From NCBI RefSeq assembly GCF_014836885.1, contig NZ_JACSPY010000005.1:124001-188000 (forward strand): 64,000 bases of DNA, written 5' to 3'. The notes under the pieces were generated by a model. It was given only the letters and a program-made list of their open reading frames with translations, was not told where the DNA came from and ran no database searches. Each line of letters opens with the position of its first letter. Within the stretch, counting starts at the first letter, position 1. Shown one piece after another: positions 1 through 7,195 of this stretch. This stretch comes from Brevibacterium gallinarum. GTDB taxonomy: Bacteria > Actinomycetota > Actinomycetes > Actinomycetales > Brevibacteriaceae. A program made the translations under genes and the position numbers.

Positions 1-166
1 TGCATCGCGCCAGGTGAGCGAGCTGAGCGTGCCGCGTGCCGAACCCGATGGCCGGATCGTCATGCACCCGGTCTGGCACGTCGGCACCGGCTTCGACGCC
101 ACCGGCCTCGACATGCTCACCACCCTGCTCGCCGAACGCAGCGGCATCATCGGGCCACACCGATGA
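1..166 (+). CDS. 3' end of a TadA/CpaF-type secretion ATPase (partial)
   Basis: An open frame enters from the left edge (codons in phase with base 2) and ends at a TGA at 164-166; 54 residues are visible, including GTGFDATGLDML near the end. No ATPase motif lies in the visible part, so the assignment rests on context: the stop overlaps the start of a TadB-like gene (ATGA), and in actinobacterial tad loci the ATPase gene sits directly upstream of tadB. TadA would hydrolyse ATP in the cytoplasm to drive assembly or secretion of Flp-type pili. Translational coupling to the next gene is likely. Moderate confidence because only the tail is present. Confidence 0.55.
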   Translation, partial: ASRQVSELSVPRAEPDGRIVMHPVWHVGTGFDATGLDMLTTLLAERSGIIGPHR

Positions 167-891
167 CCGCCGTCATCCTCACGCTCATCGGCAGCCTGAC
201 AGCCGCCGGCTGGTGGCTGCTGAGCGCTGACACGGCAGCCAGCCGGCTCGCCCAGCTGCTGCCCGGCAGACCTGGCCGCAGGCAGACCCCAACCCGGCCG
301 AGTCTGTTCGCCCGCTGGCGCGGTCAGGGGAGCAGCGCCTCGGACCCGGACGATGAGTCCGCAGCGATCGCGATGATCGACAGGGCCGCTGCTTTGCTGC
401 GCGTGGGCATGCCGCCGGAGGCGATCATGAGCCAGCTCGGCGAGCTCAGCGACGATCCCGTCAGCGCCGAGGTGCTCGGCCGCATGGCACGCTCGCTGCG
501 ACTGGGCGAGCGCCCGCACGAAGCGATCCGCCGGCACGCCGGACAGCTGCCGGCAGCCCAGCACGACATCTTCGATGGAATGGCCGCCGTGTGGTTCGTC
601 GCCGAGACCGCCGGCGCGCCGGCAGCCGACATGCTCGCCCGCTACGCGACCTCCTGCCGCGAGAAGGCCGACGCCGCCCGCGAACGAGCAGTGGCGCTGG
701 CCGGCCCGACATCGACGGTGCGGGTGCTCACCTGGCTGCCGGTGTTCTCCCTCGGGCTCGGCGCGTTCATCGGCGCCAACCCGCTGCGCCTGGTGCTCAC
801 CGTGCCCGGGGCGCTCAGCCTCGGCGGCGGCATCGCACTGCTGCTGGCCGGCCGCGCCTGGATGCGCAGGATGCTCAGGAGGGCGCAGTGA
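163..891 (+). CDS. TadB-like type II secretion F-domain membrane protein
   Basis: A 242-residue protein with an N-terminal membrane segment (about residues 5-22), a cytoplasmic helical middle with the repeated layout of T2SF domains (a run of short amphipathic helices, about 60-190), and C-terminal membrane segments (about 190-235). It is the probable inner-membrane platform partner of the TadA ATPase in Flp pilus assembly. The ATG overlaps the upstream stop and the next gene's GTG overlaps this stop, so the genes read as one operon. Length and position match the TadB member of the M. tuberculosis Rv3654c-Rv3659c type of locus. No catalytic motif is expected. Confidence 0.75.
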   Translation: MTAVILTLIGSLTAAGWWLLSADTAASRLAQLLPGRPGRRQTPTRPSLFARWRGQGSSASDPDDESAAIAMIDRAAALLRVGMPPEAIMSQLGELSDDPVSAEVLGRMARSLRLGERPHEAIRRHAGQLPAAQHDIFDGMAAVWFVAETAGAPAADMLARYATSCREKADAARERAVALAGPTSTVRVLTWLPVFSLGLGAFIGANPLRLVLTVPGALSLGGGIALLLAGRAWMRRMLRRAQ

Positions 892-1607
892 GCGGGTTCG
901 TCATCGCCGTCATCGCTGTCATCGGCGCGCTCGTCGCGGCCGCCGTCGTGCTCTTCGATCCGGGTACCGCCGGCCGGCTCGCCCGGCTGAGCGGCAGCCG
1001 CACCCATCCCCGCGCCCGAGGCGGTGGTTGTGATGGCCGTGAGCCGGTCTCGAGCACCGGGTCGGGCGGCAGCGACTCGGCTGTTGACCGGCTGGCCTTC
1101 GACCTGGAGCTGGTGGCGATCTGCCTGCAGAGCGGCCTGACCCCGGAGCGGGCGCTGATGCTGGCAGCGCAGGCCGCCGGTGACCGCAGCGGGCTCGGCA
1201 GGCTGGGTCACGCGATCGCACTCGGGCAGCCGACTGAGAGGCAGCCGACCGAGAGCAGGCAGTCCGGGCCCGCGCACGCGGCAGCACACGAGGAGCCCGG
1301 CATCACCGGTGGCGGCTCAACCGGGCCGATCACCTCACGCCTTCCCGACACTGATGAGCGTTTGCGCCCGGTCGTCTCGCTCATCGACTTCAGCCGCCGC
1401 ACCGGTGTTGCCCTGGCCCCGCTGCTGCGCGGGCTGTCAGCGGATCTGCGCCGCAGCGAGCACCGCCGCCGTCAGCTGGCCGCCGCGCGGCTCGGTGTCA
1501 CCCTCGTCATCCCGCTGGGTGTGTGCATCCTGCCGGCCTTCATCCTGCTCGGCATCGTCCCCGTCGTCATCACTCTGGTCTCGGACATGGCAGGGGTGTT
1601 CCAGTGA
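888..1607 (+). CDS. TadC-like type II secretion F-domain membrane protein
   Basis: A 239-residue protein starting at GTG 888 inside the upstream stop (GTGA). The open frame extends further upstream, but the coupled GTG gives the expected N-terminal membrane helix (about residues 4-22) and avoids a long overlap. A Ser/Gly-rich linker (about 35-60) precedes the T2SF helices (65-95, 155-190), which are interrupted by a poorly conserved Gln/Ser/Gly/His-rich loop (about 110-150). The C-terminal membrane hairpin spans about 195-235. Together with the TadB-like protein it should form the pilus assembly platform. Confidence 0.72.
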   Translation: MSGFVIAVIAVIGALVAAAVVLFDPGTAGRLARLSGSRTHPRARGGGCDGREPVSSTGSGGSDSAVDRLAFDLELVAICLQSGLTPERALMLAAQAAGDRSGLGRLGHAIALGQPTERQPTESRQSGPAHAAAHEEPGITGGGSTGPITSRLPDTDERLRPVVSLIDFSRRTGVALAPLLRGLSADLRRSEHRRRQLAAARLGVTLVIPLGVCILPAFILLGIVPVVITLVSDMAGVFQ

Positions 1608-1799
1608 GCGCGGCTGTGGATGACGGTCTCGCGTCTGCGCACACGGGTGTGGACGCACGTCGGCCATCCACACCTGAGAGGCGGTATCTGGAGACAGCCG
1701 GCTGGCCACCGGAGGCTGGGATCAGCTCGCCGACCCCTGGGTGCTCAGCCCGTGGGCAGCGCAGCTGGAGTCCGCAATAGCACACAGTGAGGAGACACC
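1608..1799. other. Gap between tadC-like and pilin genes
   Basis: A GTG at 1604 overlapping the TadC stop opens a frame of 58 codons to 1780, but its Pro/Ser/Gly-rich product has no recognisable fold and no conservation argument that I can make. I leave it unannotated. The end of the gap holds the ribosome binding site of the pilin gene (GAGGAG at about 1790). Confidence 0.4.
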
Positions 1800-2045
1800 A
1801 TGGACACGACACGAGACCGCACAGCACCGGCACGCAGCCCGGACCAGCAGACGGCAGCCGGTGAGCAGACCCGCCTGCTGGCCCAGCGCATCAGCTCCGA
1901 TGAAGGCGCCACGACTGCCGAATACGCGATCACCACACTGGCGGCCTGCGGGCTGGCGGCACTGCTCGTGACCCTGCTCAAGAGCGAAACGCTGCTCGAG
2001 CTCGTCACGGGTGTCATCAGCTCGGCGTTCGGGCTCGGCAGCTGA
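1800..2045 (+). CDS. Flp-like pilin, DUF4244 family
   Basis: An 81-residue protein with a charged N-terminus and the signature SDEGATTAEYAI (about residues 33-44), which is the Flp/type IV-like pilin cleavage and start-of-helix motif (G-x4-5-E-Y). A single hydrophobic helix follows (about 42-62). In Tad systems the prepilin peptidase cuts after the Gly, and the Glu-Tyr helix packs into the filament. Good ribosome binding site (GAGGAG, 6-8 nt upstream). It sits in the usual place between the TadC-like gene and the TadE-like genes. Confidence 0.8.
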   Translation: MDTTRDRTAPARSPDQQTAAGEQTRLLAQRISSDEGATTAEYAITTLAACGLAALLVTLLKSETLLELVTGVISSAFGLGS

Positions 2046-2046
2046 T

Positions 2047-2421
2047 ATGACCAGGCCAGCCTGCGAAGCGCGCCGGCGGCGGATCGCCAGCGACCGGGGA
2101 GCGGCGACCGCGGAGTTCGCCATGGTGCTGCCGGCCCTGGTGCTGCTGCTGGCGCTCTTCGCAGGCGCGGCCACCGTCGGGATGACCCAGCTGCGCGCCT
2201 ACGACGCCGCCCGGGCCGCTGCCCGCGAGGCAGCGCGGGGAGAACCACAGCACTCGGTTATCTCCGAGGCAGAGAAACGCGCCGGACCAGGATCGAAGGT
2301 GACGATCAGGACCGACGGCGGATACACCGAGGTCGCCGTCGTCATCAGCCTGCCGCGACCGGTGAGCATGGTGCAGAAACAGGTCGCATCGTCAGCGACA
2401 GCGAGGACGGAGGGCGGCTGA
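2047..2421 (+). CDS. TadE-like minor pilin / pilus assembly protein
   Basis: A 124-residue protein. ATG 2047 directly follows the pilin stop; the longer frame from 2011 would overlap the pilin gene. The TadE motif DRGAATAEFAM (about residues 15-25) is followed by one membrane helix (about 24-45), then a short extracytoplasmic domain with an Ala/Arg-rich helix. TadE-family proteins are pseudopilin-like membrane proteins processed by the same peptidase as Flp pilin. The next gene starts on this stop (TGATG arrangement), showing tight coupling. Confidence 0.8.
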   Translation: MTRPACEARRRRIASDRGAATAEFAMVLPALVLLLALFAGAATVGMTQLRAYDAARAAAREAARGEPQHSVISEAEKRAGPGSKVTIRTDGGYTEVAVVISLPRPVSMVQKQVASSATARTEGG

Positions 2422-2795
2422 TGCGCAGTCCAGCCACAGCTCCACACGAGACTGATGCGGGGTCGACAAGTGTCGCGGCGATCATGATCGCCGCTGCCGC
2501 CTTCGCCCTGGTGGCAGGACTCGGATTGGGCGGCAGAGCCTTCCTCATCCACGCCCAGGCCGCCGGGACCGCTGACCTGGCAGCGCTCGCCGCCGCTGAT
2601 GCCGCACGCGGCATCGCACCGGGCGACCCCTGCGAAGCTGCCGCCGCCACGGCCGCGAAAGCCGATCTCAAGGTCACCGAATGCATCGCCCGTTCCGACC
2701 TGGGCGCGGCAACCGTCACCGTGAGCGCACCCCTGCCGGCCCCGCTGCCGGCGATCAAGGTCAAAGCCGTCGCCGGCAGCTCGGCGGGCCCATAG
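2421..2795 (+). CDS. TadE/G-like protein of the helicase/secretion neighbourhood
   Basis: A 124-residue protein beginning ATG 2421 on the last base of the TadE stop. The N-terminus carries DAGSTSVAAIMIAA, a degenerate TadE-type motif leading into one membrane helix (about residues 13-40), followed by an Ala-rich extracytoplasmic segment with two cysteines (about residues 73 and 92). It matches the small TadE-like protein (Rv3654c type) that closes actinobacterial tad operons opposite the DEAH helicase. It ends 6 bp before the convergent helicase stop. Confidence 0.68.
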   Translation: MRSPATAPHETDAGSTSVAAIMIAAAAFALVAGLGLGGRAFLIHAQAAGTADLAALAAADAARGIAPGDPCEAAAATAAKADLKVTECIARSDLGAATVTVSAPLPAPLPAIKVKAVAGSSAGP

Positions 2796-2801
2796 GCGGG
2801 A

Positions 2802-5288
2802 TCAGATCCCGCGAAGCAAGGCGGTGAGGATCCTTGCGGCAGCATCCTTGTCCAACGGGTTGTTGCCGTTGCCGCACTTCGGCGACTGCACACACGACGG
2901 GCAGCCGGTCAGGCACTCGCATGCCTCGATCGCCTCCAGTGTCGCGGTCTGCCACTCATCGAAAGCACTGAAGCCGCGTTCGGCGAAGCCGGCACCGCCG
3001 GGCTGGCCGTCGTAGACGAACACCGTGGTCTTCCCGGTATCAGCATGCCGGTCAGTCGACACCCCGCCGATGTCCCACCGGTCGCAGCCGGCGAACAGCG
3101 GCAGCAGGCCGATCGAGGCATGCTCGGCGGCATGGACGGCACCGGGCAGATCCGGTGTCACGATCCCGGCGTCCTCGACCAGGGACTCAGGCACCGTCCA
3201 CCACACAGCCGAGGTGCGCAGGGTCCGTTCGGGCAGGTCGAGGGTGTGTTCGGAGAGCACGACGCCGGTGCCGTTCTGCCGGATCTGATACCCGGTGACC
3301 TGGTCGAGCACCTCGACCATGCCCAGGTGCACGCGCCCGCCAGAGGGCAGTGGGCGGGAGGCGGTGACCGATTCGATGCTGATCTCGGTGACGGACTTCG
3401 GCTGAGTGGTGTAGTCGACGGTGCGCGGTTCGACGAGGGCGACCCGCTCATCGAGATCGAGATCGGTGACGACGAAGGTCTGGCCCTGATGGACGTACAC
3501 GGCCCCGGGATGGGACTGGCGCAGCGCCCCAGCATCATCGACGGTGCCGAGCACCGTGCCGGTCGCGGCATCGACGAATCGCACGATGCCGCCGCCTCCG
3601 CCGCGGATGTCGGTCAGTGCCGCTGCCGGCTCGCGCTTCGTCCAGTACCAGCCGGTCGGCCGGCGGCGCAGCAGGTTCGCAGCAGCCAGCTGCGCGACCG
3701 TCTGCTCGGCAGTCGCGCCGAAGAGCGCGAAGTCCTCCTCGGTCAGCGGCCGTTCGGCAGCCGCCGCGCACAGATGCCCGCCGAGCACATACGGGTTCGA
3801 CGGGTCGATGACCCCGCCGTCGACCGGCGAGCCGAACACCGACTCCGGATGATTGACGACATAGGTGTCGAGCGGGTCGTCGCGGGCGATGAGGACGGCC
3901 AGCCACTCCGAACCGGCGCGCCCGGCCCGGCCGGCCTGCTGCCACAGCGAAGCCAGGGTGCCCGGCCAGCCGGCCATGACGACGAGATCGAGACCGGCGA
4001 TGTCGATGCCGAGCTCGAGGGCATTCGTCGAGGCCACCGCGCGCAGCCGGCCGTTGCGCAGACCGGTCTCCAACAGCCGGCGCTCCTCAGGCAGATAGCC
4101 GCCGCGATAGGCGGCGACCGTGCGGGTGAGCTCCGGGAACGACCGCGAGACCGCCGCACGAGTCGCCTCAGCCAGTGCCTCAGTGCCGCGGCGGGAGGCG
4201 ATGAAGGCGATCGCAGAGAAGTCCGAGCACACCGCGTCGGCAAGCAGATCGGCGGACTCGGCGATCGTCGAACGCCGCTGTGGCCCATCGGTGAGCACCC
4301 CGAGCGGATCCCCGGCCTCAGCGCCGAGCCCCAGCGGATCATCACCCTCGGGCCCCACACCGACCCCGAGCGGGCCAGCGACCCCGAGCGGGCCAGCGAC
4401 ACCAAGCGGGTCATCGACGCCGAGAGCATCGAAGACATCGGCATCAGGGTCCCCGGTGGCATTCGGCACAAGCGGCGGCTCCCACAGCACGAAATGCCCG
4501 GCCGCCCGCGGCGACCCGTCCTCGGTCACCGCCGTGCACTCCCGGCCGGTGAGCCGGGCGAAGGCGGCAGCCGGATCGGCCATCGTCGCCGACGCCCCGA
4601 TCACCACAGGCTGAGCGCCGTAGTGGGCGGCCAGGCGCAGCAGCCGGCGCAGCACGAGGGCGACATGCGAACCGAACACCCCGCGGTACCGGTGAGCCTC
4701 ATCGACGATGATGAACCGCAGATTCCGCAGCCACCGGGCGAACCGGGCATGCTGCGGCAGGACCGTCCGATGCAGCATGTCGGGATTCGTGTAGATGAGA
4801 TTGGCGTGCGCCCGGGCCCAGTCCTTCTGCGCCTGCGAGACATCCCCGTCATAGGCCGCCGGTCGCAGCCCCGCGAGCACAAGCTGGCTGACCTTCTCCA
4901 TTTGATCGTGGGCCAGCGCCTTCGTCGGCGACAGATACACCGCCGTCGCCTGCTGCCGGGGCAGCGCATCACGGGTCGCAGCGAAGGCTTCGAGGACCGG
5001 CAGCAGGAACCCGAGCGACTTGCCCGAGGCAGTCCCGGTCGAGATGACCGTATCCGCACCGGCATGGGCCGCCTCGGCGGCAGCCGCCTGATGCGTCCAC
5101 GGCCGGGTGATCCCGAGCGACTGCCAGCAGGCGACCACCTCGTCAGGCACCCAGTCCGGCCAGTCGGCGTACTCGGCCTGCCGCGCCGGCAGGGTCTCGA
5201 CATGGCGGATCCGGTCCTCACGCTGACCGAACCCGCTGACGAGGTCGAGCAGCCGCCGTGTCGGCGCCGCATCCTGCCGCTGAGCCAT
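2802..5288 (-). CDS. DEAD/DEAH-box helicase with C-terminal DUF1998-type Cys cluster
   Basis: An 828-residue superfamily 2 helicase. Visible motifs are the Walker A-type STGTASGKS (about residue 82), VDEAH (Walker B), GASATM (motif III) and a C-terminal helicase half with GRAGRAG (motif VI). The C-terminus carries a four-cysteine cluster (CECLTGCPSC plus a further Cys) typical of DUF1998-bearing helicases. I start at the ATG at 5288 (MAQRQD), since upstream codons are divergent-promoter sequence. An insert at about residues 285-330 is made of repeated PLGV/DPLG units and is probably a flexible loop. The family is fixed in actinobacteria beside tad genes; a role in DNA repair is inferred, not shown here. 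Confidence 0.85.
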   Translation of the reverse strand: MAQRQDAAPTRRLLDLVSGFGQREDRIRHVETLPARQAEYADWPDWVPDEVVACWQSLGITRPWTHQAAAAEAAHAGADTVISTGTASGKSLGFLLPVLEAFAATRDALPRQQATAVYLSPTKALAHDQMEKVSQLVLAGLRPAAYDGDVSQAQKDWARAHANLIYTNPDMLHRTVLPQHARFARWLRNLRFIIVDEAHRYRGVFGSHVALVLRRLLRLAAHYGAQPVVIGASATMADPAAAFARLTGRECTAVTEDGSPRAAGHFVLWEPPLVPNATGDPDADVFDALGVDDPLGVAGPLGVAGPLGVGVGPEGDDPLGLGAEAGDPLGVLTDGPQRRSTIAESADLLADAVCSDFSAIAFIASRRGTEALAEATRAAVSRSFPELTRTVAAYRGGYLPEERRLLETGLRNGRLRAVASTNALELGIDIAGLDLVVMAGWPGTLASLWQQAGRAGRAGSEWLAVLIARDDPLDTYVVNHPESVFGSPVDGGVIDPSNPYVLGGHLCAAAAERPLTEEDFALFGATAEQTVAQLAAANLLRRRPTGWYWTKREPAAALTDIRGGGGGIVRFVDAATGTVLGTVDDAGALRQSHPGAVYVHQGQTFVVTDLDLDERVALVEPRTVDYTTQPKSVTEISIESVTASRPLPSGGRVHLGMVEVLDQVTGYQIRQNGTGVVLSEHTLDLPERTLRTSAVWWTVPESLVEDAGIVTPDLPGAVHAAEHASIGLLPLFAGCDRWDIGGVSTDRHADTGKTTVFVYDGQPGGAGFAERGFSAFDEWQTATLEAIEACECLTGCPSCVQSPKCGNGNNPLDKDAAARILTALLRGI

Positions 5289-5340
5289 AGGCTCCCATTG
5301 TCCCACCAGGCCAGGACACCACCCCGTCCTGCCGGTCTCG

Positions 5341-5353
5341 TACAGTGGGACAC
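5341..5353 (+). promoter_or_regulatory. Candidate leaderless promoter (-10 TACAGT)
   Basis: TACAGT at 5341-5346 lies 7 nt before GTG 5354, the spacing expected if transcription begins at the start codon. No Shine-Dalgarno sequence precedes either candidate start. Confidence 0.5.
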
Positions 5354-7072
5354 GTGAACACCACGCCATCCACCGTCTCGGTCCCGGTCCCGGCTGCCCA
5401 CGAGACCACCCTGCGCCGGCTCGCCGAGCTGCTCAGAGAATCCTTCCCGTTCAGCCCGGAGGCCGCGCCGCTGTGGGACACCCACGCCCAGGCGGCGATC
5501 GAGCGGTCGAACGCCGCCCCGGCGATCGTGCAGGCCCAGGCCCGCGTGGCTGCCGGTGAGATCCCCGCACCCGAGGCGGTGCTCGCCCTGCTCTTCACCC
5601 TCGACCAGGCCGTGGACGCCGGTGACGTCGCCGAGGCGTGCGGGCCTGAGCTGTACGGCGCGCTGCGCGCAGACGGCTGGCTCATCGACGCAGATGAGAC
5701 GGCCAGCAGCAGCACCCCTGGCAAGACCCCCGGCGAGGCCCCCGCCGGCGGCACCGGCGACGGCCAGGTGCGTGCGGCGCTGACGATCACGACCTTCGAC
5801 GGACTGCTCATCGCCGCCGACTGGGGCACCCTGACCCGCGACGAACCGCTGGCAGGCGACCATGTCCTCGGGCTCGGGGGAGCAGGCCGGACGCTGGCGG
5901 CGATCACCCCGCGCATGCCCGTCGAGCTGGCCTGCGACATCGGCACCGGCTGCGGCATCCAGGCGCTGCTGCTCGCCGCCCACAGCCAGCGCGTCATCGC
6001 CACCGACATCTCCACCCGGGCGCTCGCGATCGCCGAGCTCAACGCCGGGCTCAACGGCATCGAGTCGATCGAATTCCGGGCAGGTGACATGCTCGCCCCG
6101 ATCGACGAACCGGTCGACCTGCTCGTGGCCAACCCGCCGTTCGTCATCACCCCGCAGGGCCAGACCCAGGCCTTCGAATACCGCGACGGCGGGCAGCCGG
6201 GGGACGCGATCATGGCCGGGCTCATCGCCGGCATCCCCGAACGGCTGCGCCCGGACGGCAACGCGGTGCTGCTGGGCAACTGGGAGTACCACTCCGCCGG
6301 CAAGCACAGCGCACCCGGCGACCCGTCCGGCGGGCGCACCGTGCCCGAGGCGGTGGTGGCCGAGGTGCCGGCACCGATCCGCTGGTGCGAGGAGCTGAGC
6401 ACACCCGGCAGTCCGGCAGCCGAGACGTCGATGCTGCTGATCGAACGCGAGCACCTCGACCCCGTCGCTTACGCCGAAACGTGGATCCGTGACGGCGGGG
6501 TGGCCCGGATGAGCGACCGGTGGCAGGCAGACACCACCGCCTGGCTCAACGACTTCGGCACCCGCGGGGTCGCACGCATCGGATTCGGGTGGATCCGCAT
6601 GCACCGGGCACCCACACCTCGGGAACGGGCGCTGCACCATGTCAGGGAGACCGGGCCGCTCGCCGGGGACACCGCCACCCTGGCCGCCGTGCTCGACACC
6701 CGGCTGGCCGTGCTCGAATGGCTCGCCGGCACCGACGACGCGGGCCTGGAGCACACCGCGTTCATCCGCGGCCAGGACCTCGTCGAGCACCGCCACCACA
6801 CCCCCGGCGAGGACGAACCGCACACCATCACCTATGAGCAGGGCACCGGATTCGGGCGCACCATCACCGGCGACACCGCGCTGGCCGGACTCCTCGGCGT
6901 CAGCGACGGCAGCCTGACACTCGGCGCCATCAGCGATGCGCTCGCCCAGCTGCTCGACGCCGACCCGGCCGCCCTGCGCGCCCAGCTGACCGGGCAGGTC
7001 CGCCGGCTGCTGGCCGACGGATTCCTGTTCCCGGTGCTCGAACCCGGCGATCGGGAGTTGAGCACGCGCTGA
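5354..7072 (+). CDS. Class I SAM-dependent methyltransferase (DUF7059-type)
   Basis: A 572-residue protein. A helical N-terminal domain (about 1-170) precedes a Rossmann methyltransferase with the SAM loop DIGTGCGIQ (about 195), the acidic strand-end ATDIS, and the NPPF catalytic motif followed by VITPQ (about 260). NPPF is shared by N6-adenine, rRNA-guanine and protein-glutamine methyltransferases, so the substrate cannot be told from sequence. The remaining roughly 300 residues form a C-terminal domain specific to this actinobacterial family. GTG 5345 is an alternative start three codons upstream; I prefer 5354 because of the -10 spacing. It is divergent from the helicase and precedes topA. 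Confidence 0.75.
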   Translation: MNTTPSTVSVPVPAAHETTLRRLAELLRESFPFSPEAAPLWDTHAQAAIERSNAAPAIVQAQARVAAGEIPAPEAVLALLFTLDQAVDAGDVAEACGPELYGALRADGWLIDADETASSSTPGKTPGEAPAGGTGDGQVRAALTITTFDGLLIAADWGTLTRDEPLAGDHVLGLGGAGRTLAAITPRMPVELACDIGTGCGIQALLLAAHSQRVIATDISTRALAIAELNAGLNGIESIEFRAGDMLAPIDEPVDLLVANPPFVITPQGQTQAFEYRDGGQPGDAIMAGLIAGIPERLRPDGNAVLLGNWEYHSAGKHSAPGDPSGGRTVPEAVVAEVPAPIRWCEELSTPGSPAAETSMLLIEREHLDPVAYAETWIRDGGVARMSDRWQADTTAWLNDFGTRGVARIGFGWIRMHRAPTPRERALHHVRETGPLAGDTATLAAVLDTRLAVLEWLAGTDDAGLEHTAFIRGQDLVEHRHHTPGEDEPHTITYEQGTGFGRTITGDTALAGLLGVSDGSLTLGAISDALAQLLDADPAALRAQLTGQVRRLLADGFLFPVLEPGDRELSTR

Positions 7073-7195
7073 GGGTCGCCGTGAGCGGCAGATGCTAAGT
7101 TCTGTAAGGTGTAAGCCACCGTGCGGCCAGTCAAGGACCGTCCGGCCGCTGCGGTGCACCGTCGCTCCGCGCACATTCCGTCGAAAGGGAACCTC

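Noticed and set aside
1604-1780. 58-codon frame coupled to the TadC-like stop
   Set aside because: Start overlap is suggestive, but the product is short, Pro/Ser-rich and has no Tad-like motif; left as unannotated gap.
3045-5357. 770-codon plus-strand open frame opposite the helicase
   Set aside because: Antisense shadow in GC-rich DNA; its product is Arg/Gly/His-rich without motifs, whereas the minus strand encodes all helicase motifs.
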